Positions 37,097-45,451 of a stretch of 64,000 nt of DNA are shown piece by piece (position 1 is the first letter of the stretch; each line of letters starts with the position of its first letter). This DNA comes from Marinobacter sp. S0848L (GTDB lineage: Bacteria; Pseudomonadota; Gammaproteobacteria; Pseudomonadales; Oleiphilaceae): positions 62,001 to 126,000 of the forward strand of contig NZ_JALKAQ010000001.1 in assembly GCF_023016065.1 (NCBI RefSeq), given 5' to 3'. The position numbers and the translations under genes are program-made. The notes under the pieces are model-generated. The model had not been told where the DNA came from, did not search any database, and worked only from the letters and a program-made list of their open reading frames with translations.

Positions 37097-37232
37097 CGTC
37101 CAGTCCCAAAAGGACAACCCGGGTAATCCACCGGGTAGGACCGATGAAATCTAACTCCGGCCAAAAGCCGGGATTACAAAAACAAGACATTACCTACCGC
37201 CGCGATCCGGCCAGGTAGTAGAGGATTTCAAC
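37097..37232 (+). promoter_or_regulatory. Structured 5' leader, possible riboswitch-like element
   Basis: Four hairpins can form in order: GTCC-CAAAA-GGAC (37103-37115); ACCCGG/CCGGGT (37117-37122 with 37131-37136); CCGGC-CAAAA-GCCGG (37157-37171); CTACC/GGTAG (37194-37198 with 37214-37218), with inner GCCG/CGGC. The last ends 2 nt before the Shine-Dalgarno GAGGA (37221-37225) of the downstream gene. An alternative pairing, GGTAGG (37134-37139) with CCTACC (37193-37198), would free the Shine-Dalgarno region. No match to a riboswitch class I know. Confidence 0.5.
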
Positions 37233-40200
37233 ATGTCAGATCTTTCACGCTCCCCCACGGGGCTGCGTCCCGTCAGCCTTGACGATGTCTGGAAAAAAGA
37301 TACCGGTTCGGTTTACATGAATGGTAGCCAGGCTCTGGCGAGACTCCCCCTGCTCCAAGCCCAACTCGACCGTAACAACGATCTGAATACCGCCGGCTTT
37401 ATCTCCGGTTATCGCGGGTCTCCTCTTGGCGGTTTCGATAAAGTTTTATGGAAAGCCCGCGATCACCTCAAAGAGCGCAATATTCACTTCTTGCCCGGTG
37501 TAAACGAAGATTTAGGCGCAACCGCTGTCTGGGGCAGTCAGCAGGTCAATATATTTGAAGGCGCCCGCTACGACGGCGTCTTTGCGCTTTGGTACGGCAA
37601 AGGTCCGGGTGTCGATCGCACCGGCGATGTGTTCAAGCACGGTAATGCGGCGGGCACTTCCCGGTTTGGTGGCGTACTGGCGGTCGCGGGCGACGATCAC
37701 GCGTGCAAATCATCCACCCTGCCCCATCAAAGTGATTACGCCTTTCTCGATGCCGGCATGCCGGTTCTGAACCCTGCTGGTATTCAGGACATTCTTGATC
37801 TGGGCCTGTACGGCTGGGCTATGTCGCGGTTCAGTGGCTGCTGGGTAGGCTTCAAAGCCCTGGCCGAGAATATGGATTCGTCCATTTCCGCCAATCTGGA
37901 TCTGAGCCGAATCAACATCCGCACGCCCACACATTTCCCGTTACCGGAAGGCGGCCTGAACTCACGCTGGCCCGACAAACCCATGGAGCAGGAAGAGCGC
38001 CTGCACCGGTACAAATTAGAAGCGGCGAAAGCCTTTTGTCGGGCCAACCGGCTGGACCATACCGTGCTTGAAGCGAAACAGCCTCGACTGGGTATTGTGA
38101 CCACCGGCAAAGCTTATCTCGACGTTATTCAGGCATTAGCCGACCTGGGCTTAGGCGATGAGGAACGGGAAGCCATAGGTCTGGCCGTCTACAAAGTCGC
38201 TATGCCTTGGCCTTTGGAGCCCGAGGGCATTCATGAATTCGCTTCAGGGCTGGAAGAAATTCTGGTGGTTGAAGAGAAACGGGGTTTGATCGAAGAACAG
38301 ATCAAAACCCAACTTTATACCTGGCAGGATGGCAAACGCCCGAACGTGATCGGCAAAAAGGACGATCACGGCAAGGATCTGCTGCCAACCATCGCCGAAC
38401 TGACGCCCGCTATGGTGGCACGAGCCATCGCGTCCCGACTGGATGGCCGCTATTGCAACGACACGCTGCAGCAGCGCCTGAACTTCCTCACTGAAAAAGA
38501 GAACAGTCTGGCGCAGCCCAAGGAGCGGTTGGAACGCACACCTCATTTCTGCTCTGGCTGCCCGCACAATACGTCCACTCAGGTCCCCGAAGGCAGCCGC
38601 GCCCTTGGCGGCATTGGTTGCCACTACATGGCCACCTGGATGGATCGCGGCACCGACACCTTCACCCAGATGGGCGGTGAAGGGGTAACCTGGCTTGGCC
38701 AGGCACCGTTTACCAACCAGAAGCACGTGTTTCAGAATCTGGGCGACGGCACCTACTTTCATTCTGGCGTTTTGGCCATTCGAGCCGCTATCGCTTCCGG
38801 TGCCAACATCACCTACAAGATTCTCTACAACGACGCCGTCGCCATGACCGGCGGCCAGCCGGTGGACGGAACCTTGACGGTTCAACAAATCAGCCACCAG
38901 CTCTACGGCGAAGGCGTGCGACGCATTGCTGTGGTCAGCGACGATATCGACAAATATCCGTCCCGGGCCGATTTTGCCGACCGTACTACCTTCCATCATC
39001 GGGATGATCTGGACGCTCTGCAACGAGAGATGCGAGAGATTGAAGGCTGCTCGGTGATCATCTACGACCAGACCTGCGCCGCCGAAAAACGCCGTCGTCG
39101 CAAGCGCGGCACCATGGAAGACCCAGACCAGCGCGTGATGATTCACTCGGATGTGTGCGAAGGCTGCGGTGATTGCGGCATTCAATCCAACTGCTTGTCG
39201 ATTCTGCCGAAAGAAACCGATGCCGGGCGCAAACGCACCATCGACCAGTCTTCCTGCAACAAGGACTTCTCCTGTGTGCGCGGTTTCTGCCCCAGCTTTG
39301 TCACCGTCAAAGGCGGCAGGCTGAAAAAACCGGCGGGAGTCAGCTCCGCGGTGGACTTCCCCGAGCTTCCGGAACCTACGCCTGTATCTGGCAGCAACCC
39401 TTACGGCATTCTGCTGACCGGCGTGGGTGGTACCGGTGTGGTCACGGTCAGTGCCCTGCTGGGCATGGCCGCTCACCTTGAAGGCAAAGGCGTATCCGTA
39501 CTGGATCAAGCCGGCCTGGCCCAGAAATTCGGTGCGGTGGTCAGTCACATTCGCATCAGTGACAAGCAAGAGGACATCCACGCCGTACGCATTCCCGCCG
39601 GCGAGGCAGACCTGATGATTGCCTTCGATCTGATGGTGTCAGCCACAGACGATGCCTTGGCCAAACTGGATAACCGTTTTTCACGGGCGGTGGTCAACAC
39701 CGAGAAAGCCATGCCCGCAGCCTTTACCCGGGACCCGGACATCCAGTTCCCCGGCGAGTCGATGGAGCAGACGGTGAAAGAAGCCTGTCGCCCTGATGGC
39801 AGCTGGTTCCTGAATGCCGGTGATCTGGCCAAAGCGTTGATGGGCGATGGCATGGCCGTGAACCTGTTTACCGTTGGCTTCGCCTGGCAACAAGGGCTGC
39901 TGCCGCTGAGCGCCGCTGCCATAGAGCGCGCCATCGAGCTCAACAACGTAGCGGTTGAGAAAAACAAGCAGGCCTTCCTCTGGGGTCGTCGTGCTGCCCA
40001 CGATCTTGATCGGGTCATGGCGCTGGCTTTCCCGAAACCCAAAGGCACGCCGGTGCAGGTCATGGAAACCACAGACCAGCTGATCCAGCGCAACATGGCC
40101 CATTTGAGCGACTACCAGAATGCATCGCTGGCCAAACGCTACGAGAAACTGGTGCGCAATGCAGAACAGACCATCGAACACAAGCTGGGCCGCGACCCGC

Positions 40201-40736
40201 TCCTGTTGCGATCTATCGTCGAGAACTACGCCAAAGTGCTGGCCTACAAGGACGAGTATGAAGTCGCCCGTCTGTTTAGCAATGGCAGCCTGCGCAAGCA
40301 ACTCGAGGAACAATTCGAGGGGGATTTCGAGCTGGAATTTAATCTGGCGCCGCCTCTGCTTAGCCGCGGTAAAAACGGCGAACGGCCGAAAAAGCACACC
40401 TTCGGGCCCTGGATGGAAACCGTGTTCACCTGGCTGGCGAAAGCCCGCACCCTGCGCGGCACTCCGCTGGACCCGTTCGGATACACCGCCGACCGGCGCC
40501 TGGAACGTAAAATCATTCGGGAGTACGAAGCCGACGCGGCTTTTCTGCTCAAGCATCTGAGCAAAGACCATGCCGATGCGGCCCGCAACCTCGCCAGCCT
40601 ACCCGCGAAGATCCGCGGCTACGGGCCGGTGAAAGAAGCCGCCTATCATGCTGCCCAAAAAGAACGGGCGCAGTACCGGGCTGAATTAAGCCCGAATGAA
40701 AGGGCTCATCAACAAATCGCCAACGCAGCTGTCTAA
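37233..40736 (+). CDS. Indolepyruvate ferredoxin oxidoreductase family (fused 2-oxoacid oxidoreductase)
   Basis: The product has 1167 residues, a one-chain fusion of the alpha (thiamine-binding) and gamma-type domains. N-terminal pyrimidine-binding region: TAGFISGYRGSPLGGFD. Cys motifs HFCSGCPHNTST and a ferredoxin-like CEGCGDC (Cys642, 645, 648) with later cysteines CNKDFSCVRGFC. C-terminal catalytic gamma-like domain begins ILLTGVGGTGVVTVSALLGM (~727) with DQAGLAQKFGAVVSHI. Members oxidatively decarboxylate aryl or branched-chain 2-oxo acids to acyl-CoA. Next to leucine dehydrogenase, the probable substrates are 2-oxo acids from Leu, Ile, Val or Phe; this is inference. The electron acceptor is not encoded nearby. 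Confidence 0.9.
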   Translation: MSDLSRSPTGLRPVSLDDVWKKDTGSVYMNGSQALARLPLLQAQLDRNNDLNTAGFISGYRGSPLGGFDKVLWKARDHLKERNIHFLPGVNEDLGATAVWGSQQVNIFEGARYDGVFALWYGKGPGVDRTGDVFKHGNAAGTSRFGGVLAVAGDDHACKSSTLPHQSDYAFLDAGMPVLNPAGIQDILDLGLYGWAMSRFSGCWVGFKALAENMDSSISANLDLSRINIRTPTHFPLPEGGLNSRWPDKPMEQEERLHRYKLEAAKAFCRANRLDHTVLEAKQPRLGIVTTGKAYLDVIQALADLGLGDEEREAIGLAVYKVAMPWPLEPEGIHEFASGLEEILVVEEKRGLIEEQIKTQLYTWQDGKRPNVIGKKDDHGKDLLPTIAELTPAMVARAIASRLDGRYCNDTLQQRLNFLTEKENSLAQPKERLERTPHFCSGCPHNTSTQVPEGSRALGGIGCHYMATWMDRGTDTFTQMGGEGVTWLGQAPFTNQKHVFQNLGDGTYFHSGVLAIRAAIASGANITYKILYNDAVAMTGGQPVDGTLTVQQISHQLYGEGVRRIAVVSDDIDKYPSRADFADRTTFHHRDDLDALQREMREIEGCSVIIYDQTCAAEKRRRRKRGTMEDPDQRVMIHSDVCEGCGDCGIQSNCLSILPKETDAGRKRTIDQSSCNKDFSCVRGFCPSFVTVKGGRLKKPAGVSSAVDFPELPEPTPVSGSNPYGILLTGVGGTGVVTVSALLGMAAHLEGKGVSVLDQAGLAQKFGAVVSHIRISDKQEDIHAVRIPAGEADLMIAFDLMVSATDDALAKLDNRFSRAVVNTEKAMPAAFTRDPDIQFPGESMEQTVKEACRPDGSWFLNAGDLAKALMGDGMAVNLFTVGFAWQQGLLPLSAAAIERAIELNNVAVEKNKQAFLWGRRAAHDLDRVMALAFPKPKGTPVQVMETTDQLIQRNMAHLSDYQNASLAKRYEKLVRNAEQTIEHKLGRDPLLLRSIVENYAKVLAYKDEYEVARLFSNGSLRKQLEEQFEGDFELEFNLAPPLLSRGKNGERPKKHTFGPWMETVFTWLAKARTLRGTPLDPFGYTADRRLERKIIREYEADAAFLLKHLSKDHADAARNLASLPAKIRGYGPVKEAAYHAAQKERAQYRAELSPNERAHQQIANAAV

Positions 40737-40802
40737 AACAATAAATGGCCACCGCAGGCCCCACAAGGGTAGCGGTCGGCCACCGACAAGAGGTGAAACG
40801 CC

Positions 40803-41903
40803 ATGAACGTATTCAGCCATCCGGAGTTCGATACCCACGAACACCTGTCTTTCGTCTGCGATGCCGAAACCGGCCTTAAAGGTATTATTGCCATTCACAA
40901 CACATCTCGGGGAGCCGCGCTTGGCGGTTGCCGAATGTTCCCTTACGCCAGTGACGAAGAAGCGCTCAGAGATGTCCTTCGCTTATCGAGAGGCATGACC
41001 TATAAATCGGCACTGGCCAATCTGGACCTCGGCGGCGGCAAGTCGGTGATCATCGGCGACCCTCGCAAGCACAAGACCGAAGCCTTGCTCGAAGCCATGG
41101 GCCGACACCTGGAAAGCCTTGGCGGCCAGTACATTGCCGCTGAAGATTCCGGCACCAGCGTGCCTGACCTGAAAGTCATGGGTCGCCAGACCGCCCATGT
41201 GGCCGGCATAACCACCCGCACCGGTTTCGATGGCCTGCCCAGCACGGGCGATCCGTCACCGGTAACCGCCTACGGTACGTTTATCGGCCTGAAAGCGGCC
41301 GTCAAACACAAACTCGGCACGGATGACCTGAATGGTTTGAAGGTAGCGGTTCAGGGTATTGGCAATGTCGGCTTCCGTCTGGCCCGATACCTGAAAGAGG
41401 CCGGTGCCGAACTGTGGGTGACTGACATTCACGCCGACAACCTCAAACGGGCTGTAGATGAGCTGGGAGCTACTCCCGTTGCGGCCGATGACATCCTCAC
41501 CCTACCGGTCGATGTTGTCGCCCCGTGCGCTATGGGTGCGGTGCTGAACGATCAAAGCATTCCGGCCATCCGGGCTGCCATCGTGGCAGGTGCTGCCAAC
41601 AACCTGCTGGACCGCCCCGAGCACGACGCCGTGCTCAAGCAACGCGGCATTCTCTATGCCCCGGACTTTGCCATCAACGCCGGCGGCATCATCGATGTGT
41701 TTTACGAGCGCAACAATGGCTCACCGGAGCAAATCCGCGCTCACGTAGACACCATTGGCGATACCCTCGCCGAGATATTCCAACGCTCCGACCGCACAGG
41801 CCGTGCAACCGGCGACATCGCCAACGAACTGGCTGAAGAGCGTTTCAGAAAGCATGCCCCGGGTGCCGGGCTTATGCCCAGCCGACTGGCTCGCGCCGGG
41901 TAA
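40803..41903 (+). CDS. Leucine/valine/phenylalanine dehydrogenase
   Basis: The product has 366 residues, the length of Bacillus leucine dehydrogenase. Conserved Lys68 ([17 protein letters not shown]) and Lys80 match the substrate-binding and catalytic lysines of that family; [20 protein letters not shown] is the NAD-binding glycine loop. It reversibly deaminates branched-chain L-amino acids to 2-oxo acids with NAD+. Its product is the substrate type of the enzyme encoded just upstream (66-nt gap), so the two form a two-step route to acyl-CoA. A strong terminator follows. Confidence 0.92.
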   Translation: MNVFSHPEFDTHEHLSFVCDAETGLKGIIAIHNTSRGAALGGCRMFPYASDEEALRDVLRLSRGMTYKSALANLDLGGGKSVIIGDPRKHKTEALLEAMGRHLESLGGQYIAAEDSGTSVPDLKVMGRQTAHVAGITTRTGFDGLPSTGDPSPVTAYGTFIGLKAAVKHKLGTDDLNGLKVAVQGIGNVGFRLARYLKEAGAELWVTDIHADNLKRAVDELGATPVAADDILTLPVDVVAPCAMGAVLNDQSIPAIRAAIVAGAANNLLDRPEHDAVLKQRGILYAPDFAINAGGIIDVFYERNNGSPEQIRAHVDTIGDTLAEIFQRSDRTGRATGDIANELAEERFRKHAPGAGLMPSRLARAG

Positions 41904-41924
41904 CCTGACCCGGCGTTTCCCCTT

Positions 41925-41956
41925 GGGAGCTGCAGAGTTCTGCGGCTCCCCTTTTT
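41925..41956 (+). terminator. Rho-independent terminator after the leucine dehydrogenase gene
   Basis: GGGAGCTGCAG (41925-41935), loop AGTT, CTGCGGCTCCC (41940-41950) with one wobble pair, followed by CTTTTT (41951-41956). Confidence 0.88.
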
Positions 41957-41994
41957 AACCCCTGAAACAAAAACAATACCTTCGGGAGATCATT

Positions 41995-43407
41995 ATGTCT
42001 GTCACTTCATCCGGCTCCGCTACCTATTCGGAAGCCCTTGAGGGCTCCAATGCGAAACGAGGACTCTGGTCCTCACGGCTCGCGTTTATACTGGCGGCCA
42101 CCGGTTCCGCCGTTGGCCTGGGCAATATCTGGAAATTCCCCTACGTCACTGGCGAGAACGGTGGGGGTGCTTTTGTACTGGTTTACCTTGCCTGTATCGC
42201 CGTGGTGGGTATCCCCATCATGATGGCCGAAGTGATGATTGGCCGCCGGGGTGGCCGCAGCCCGGTCAACAGCATTCGTCTGATCACCGAACGCGACAAG
42301 CTCAATCCGGCGTGGAAACTGGTGGGGGCCATCGGCGTTCTCGCAGGTTTTTTGATTCTGTCGTTCTACTCAGTGATTGGCGGCTGGGCCATCTCCTACG
42401 TAGGCACCACCGCCAGCGGGCAACTGGCCGGGCAATCATCCGAGTCCATCGGTGCGATCTTCTCGGGATTACTCAGCACCCCGTCTACCCTGCTGCTCTG
42501 GCACACGGTGTTTATGGCTCTGGTGATGGTCGTCGTCGCCCGGGGTGTTCGCTCTGGCCTTGAAAAAGCCGTGAGCATACTGATGCCCGCGCTGTTTGTA
42601 TTGCTGCTGCTCGTGGTCGGGTATGCCATGACCACCGGTCATTTCGGACAGGCCGCTGCGTTCCTGTTCCAGCCGGACTTCTCTAAACTGACCACCTCTG
42701 GCGTGTTGGTAGCCCTTGGTCATGCGTTCTTTACGCTGAGCCTCGGTATGGCGGTGATGATGGCTTACGGCTCTTACCTGCCGAAGAACATTTCCATCGC
42801 CAAAACCTCCATCACTGTCTCGGTAATCGATACCGGCGTGGCACTGCTGGCCGGCATGGCGATTTTCCCGATTGTCTTTGCAAATGGTTTGGAGCCGGGC
42901 GCCGGTCCCGGGCTGATTTTCCAGACCCTGCCGCTGGCCTTTGGCCAGATGCCGATGGGCTCGCTGTTCGGCACCTTGTTCTTCGTGTTGTTGGTGTTCG
43001 CGGCCTGGACATCGGGCATCTCGCTACTGGAACCCATCGTGGAATGGCTGGAAGAGCAGAAAGGTATGAACCGTGCCATCAGCACCCTGGCCGCCGGTGG
43101 CGTGTGCTGGGCGCTCGGTATTGCCTCGGTGCTGTCACTGAACGTGTGGGCAGACGTCGCGCCGCTGGGCTTCATCCCGATGCTGGAAGGCAAAACCATT
43201 TTTGATCTGCTGGACTTCTTGACCGCCAACATTCTGCTGCCGCTGGGTGGCCTGTTGGTCGCACTGTTTGCCGGCTGGGTGATGTCTCGTCAAGCCATGG
43301 AAAACGAGCTGTCGCTGTCACCGGGCGTGTTCAACCTGTGGTTTGTCACCGTCCGCTTTATCACGCCGGTCGCTGTGGCTATCGTGTTTATCTACAACCT
43401 GACGTAA
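41995..43407 (+). CDS. Sodium-dependent transporter of the NSS (SLC6/LeuT) family
   Basis: The product has 470 residues with about 11-12 helices. TM1 carries the classic SNF/LeuT signature GSAVGLGNIWKFPYVTGENG followed by GGAFVLVYL, which forms the Na+ and substrate sites. It likely takes up neutral amino acids with Na+; the position after leucine dehydrogenase suggests a branched-chain or aromatic substrate. It has its own terminator and is separated from the preceding gene by another, so it is a separate unit. Confidence 0.92.
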   Translation: MSVTSSGSATYSEALEGSNAKRGLWSSRLAFILAATGSAVGLGNIWKFPYVTGENGGGAFVLVYLACIAVVGIPIMMAEVMIGRRGGRSPVNSIRLITERDKLNPAWKLVGAIGVLAGFLILSFYSVIGGWAISYVGTTASGQLAGQSSESIGAIFSGLLSTPSTLLLWHTVFMALVMVVVARGVRSGLEKAVSILMPALFVLLLLVVGYAMTTGHFGQAAAFLFQPDFSKLTTSGVLVALGHAFFTLSLGMAVMMAYGSYLPKNISIAKTSITVSVIDTGVALLAGMAIFPIVFANGLEPGAGPGLIFQTLPLAFGQMPMGSLFGTLFFVLLVFAAWTSGISLLEPIVEWLEEQKGMNRAISTLAAGGVCWALGIASVLSLNVWADVAPLGFIPMLEGKTIFDLLDFLTANILLPLGGLLVALFAGWVMSRQAMENELSLSPGVFNLWFVTVRFITPVAVAIVFIYNLT

Positions 43408-43440
43408 AAAAACGCCCGGGCAGCGCGCTGCCCGGGCGTT
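43406..43440. terminator. Very strong palindromic terminator
   Basis: A perfect 30-nt palindrome at 43411-43440 (arms AACGCCCGGGCAGC and GCTGCCCGGGCGTT around a central GC), preceded by an A-run and followed by TTTC-like sequence, between the NSS gene (+) and dodecin (-). Confidence 0.88.
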
Positions 43441-43472
43441 TCACTGGTTCACTAAATTAAGTTCCAGGGTTC

Positions 43473-43688
43473 TCAACTGTCAGAAATACGAAATCCTATT
43501 TTCAGCACTACCTGATAATGGCCTACCTTGCCGTCAACAATATGGCCGCGGGTTTCCATCACCTCAAACCACTCCATGTTGCGGACACTTTTTCCACACT
43601 CTTCAAGCGCATTTTCGATAGCATCCTCGATGCTTTTTTTCGAGGAACCGACAATTTCCACTTTCTTGTAAACGTGGTGATTCGACAT
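43473..43688 (-). CDS. Dodecin (flavin-storage protein)
   Basis: The product has 71 residues from the ATG at 43688 (CAGGAGG 6-7 nt upstream). The sequence VYKKVEIVGSSKKSIEDAIE, a central W in NMEWFEVMETRGHI and the final YQVVLKIGF match dodecins, which assemble into dodecamers storing FMN or riboflavin stacked on that tryptophan. Length agrees with the family. Confidence 0.92.
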   Translation of the reverse strand: MSNHHVYKKVEIVGSSKKSIEDAIENALEECGKSVRNMEWFEVMETRGHIVDGKVGHYQVVLKIGFRISDS

Positions 43689-43760
43689 AAACACCTCCTG
43701 CAACTTGCTCCGTTTACTTGAGCCTAGAAGACAAGAGGCGTACCGGCAAACCTCAGTTTT

Positions 43761-44492
43761 TCACGCAGGCTTGCGGGCAACGTAGACGGTGTTGAAAGAT
43801 TCCCGATTTTGGAAGGGATTGAAGAAGCTGACAACGTGGCAGGCTACGTCTTCGAATACTTCGTTCAGAACCGCCATAAACTCGTCATCTTCGCCTTCGT
43901 TTGACCACATGGCAAAAATGCCGCGCGGCTTCAGCTGCCGGGCCATCAGGCTGATATTTTCGGTGCTGTAGAAGCTGGCACTGGAATCGTGCAGCAGGGC
44001 TCTGGGCGAGTGGTCGATGTCGAGCAGAATAGCATCAAACTGTTTCCCCGGCGCTTCAGGGTCAAAGCCTCCGGTAGCGGGGTCTGCCACGGCCATATCG
44101 AAGAAGCTGCCGTGTACGTATCGGTGCCGTGGGTCGTCGTTCTGTTCTTTGCCAAGGGGTACGAGCTCTTGCTGGTGCCAGCCGATCACGGGCTTGAGGT
44201 ATTCAACGACCAGCAGTTCGGATACGCGTTGGTGTTTGAGGGCTGCAACGGCGGTGTAGCCCAATCCAAGGCCCCCGACGACGACACTGAGGTTGTCGCC
44301 TTCGGTTTCATTCAGACCAATATCAGAGAGCGCAATTTCGGCATCAACGAACATGCTGGACATGAGAAACTCTTCGCCCAGCTTCACTTCGTAGATGTCC
44401 CGATCACCCAGTGCCGGTATTTTGCGGCGGCGCAGAGTGATTTCCCCGATTACCGAAGGTTGGCTGTCTATTTGTTCGAAAAGCAGTCCCAT
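43761..44492 (-). CDS. Spermidine-synthase-like SAM-binding protein
   Basis: The product has 243 residues from the ATG at 44492 (MGLLFEQIDSQPSVIGE). The open frame extends to 44642 but that part reads through the giant hairpin and is not coding. A Rossmann nucleotide-binding loop LSVVVGGLGLGYTAVAALK is followed by LLVVEYLKPVIGWH and the acidic LLDIDHSPRALLHDSS. The fold is that of spermidine synthase, but the aminopropyl acceptor residues are not evident and no speD is nearby, so polyamine synthesis is unproven. Confidence 0.78.
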   Translation of the reverse strand: MGLLFEQIDSQPSVIGEITLRRRKIPALGDRDIYEVKLGEEFLMSSMFVDAEIALSDIGLNETEGDNLSVVVGGLGLGYTAVAALKHQRVSELLVVEYLKPVIGWHQQELVPLGKEQNDDPRHRYVHGSFFDMAVADPATGGFDPEAPGKQFDAILLDIDHSPRALLHDSSASFYSTENISLMARQLKPRGIFAMWSNEGEDDEFMAVLNEVFEDVACHVVSFFNPFQNRESFNTVYVARKPA

Positions 44493-44574
44493 GTTTTGGC
44501 TCTTGTGGTTTGTCTGATTTGGAGAACGGTTAAGTTTGGGAGTTGCTGCCACTAGCCTGCTAGTTCGTGCAATC

Positions 44575-44683
44575 GCCAGTGGGTAGGGCGCTTCCAAAAA
44601 CCGCTCCTTCGGCACGTCCATGTGACGCTTCTGCTCCGCCATCCATGGCTCCGCACATTTTTGGAAGCGCCCTACCCACTGGC
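44575..44683. repeat. Giant hairpin element, family copy B
   Basis: Perfect 26-nt inverted arms (44575-44600 and 44658-44683) enclose a 57-nt loop. The loop contains GCACGTCCATGTG and GCCATCCATGGCTCCGC. It matches the loop of copy C (45335-45391, reverse complement) at 53 of 57 positions. Inner arm ends TTCCAAAAA are shared with copy C, but outer arms differ while keeping complementarity. It sits just downstream of the DUF1415 gene. Confidence 0.92.
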
Positions 44684-44692
44684 TTCGTTCTT

Positions 44693-45262
44693 CTACTCCC
44701 CGGTTCGCTTGTTTTCTATCTCGGAGAAACAGGCCTTAAGCAGGCTTTTCAGCTTGTCTGCGCCTTCCCGGTTCATCAGTTCGATATTTCGGTCGGGAAT
44801 GCCATCCACATCGGGATAGCTATCAATCGCAGACTCCAAGCTCGCTTCACGCAACAAATGCAGCATAGGGTATGGAGAACGGTTCGTGTAATTCTCTGCC
44901 GCATCGGCCTCGGTGTGGGCAAACTGGTAATCCGGATGGAAGCTGGCGATCTGATAGATGCCTTCCAGTTCCAGATAATCCAACAGAGCGTCTGCGGTAT
45001 CCAGGAACTCGTTGTAGGCATAGAAATTCTGTAACACGCTCGGGTGAATCAACAACGTGGTTTCAACGTCCGGCTGGTCTTCCAGCAACTGCAGCTCAGC
45101 ATGCAGCGCCTGCACAAGCTCGTCTTCTGTCCCTGCCTCCGTCACTACAAACCGAACCCTGTCTTTCACCAACTCACGCTTGGCAAACGGGCATAGGTTG
45201 TAACCAACCACAACGTCTTCAACCCATTTTCGCGTTGCGTTTACAACCTCTGATTCACTCAT
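44693..45262 (-). CDS. DUF1415 protein
   Basis: The product has 189 residues, soluble. DUF1415 features are WVEDVVVGYNLCPFAKRE near the start, TLLIHPSVLQNFYAYNEFLD and YQIASFHPDYQFAHTEADAA further on, then RSPYPMLHLLREASLE. Two Cys (one in NLCPFA) may be functional. Function unknown. It is bracketed by copies B and C of the giant hairpin in opposite orientation. Confidence 0.88.
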   Translation of the reverse strand: MSESEVVNATRKWVEDVVVGYNLCPFAKRELVKDRVRFVVTEAGTEDELVQALHAELQLLEDQPDVETTLLIHPSVLQNFYAYNEFLDTADALLDYLELEGIYQIASFHPDYQFAHTEADAAENYTNRSPYPMLHLLREASLESAIDSYPDVDGIPDRNIELMNREGADKLKSLLKACFSEIENKRTGE

Positions 45263-45305
45263 CTAATCATCCCTAAGTTCAGTTGAAGACCACTCACAAG
45301 CTTAA

Positions 45306-45420
45306 GCGGTTGGGTGGGTAAGCCTTTCCAAAAATGTGCGGAGCCATGGATGGCGAAGCAGAAGCGCCACATGGATGTGCCGCAGGAGCGGTTTTTGGAA
45401 AGGCTTACCCACCCGACCGC
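45306..45420. repeat. Giant hairpin element, family copy C (inverted relative to B)
   Basis: 29-nt arms (45306-45334 and 45392-45420) pair completely if one G-U is allowed, around a 57-nt loop. The loop is the reverse complement of copy B's loop with four differences. It occupies the gap between DUF1415 and ybiT. Confidence 0.92.
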
Positions 45421-45451
45421 AAACACCCAAAGTTAAAGATTAATCTCGGAC

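Noticed and set aside
38244..39581. 445-codon antisense frame inside the 2-oxoacid oxidoreductase gene
   Set aside because: Composition is that of a shadow frame, with no ribosome-binding site or domain.
44493..44642. N-terminal extension of the spermidine-synthase-like gene
   Set aside because: It is a translation of the giant hairpin arm and loop; the protein start fits ATG 44492.
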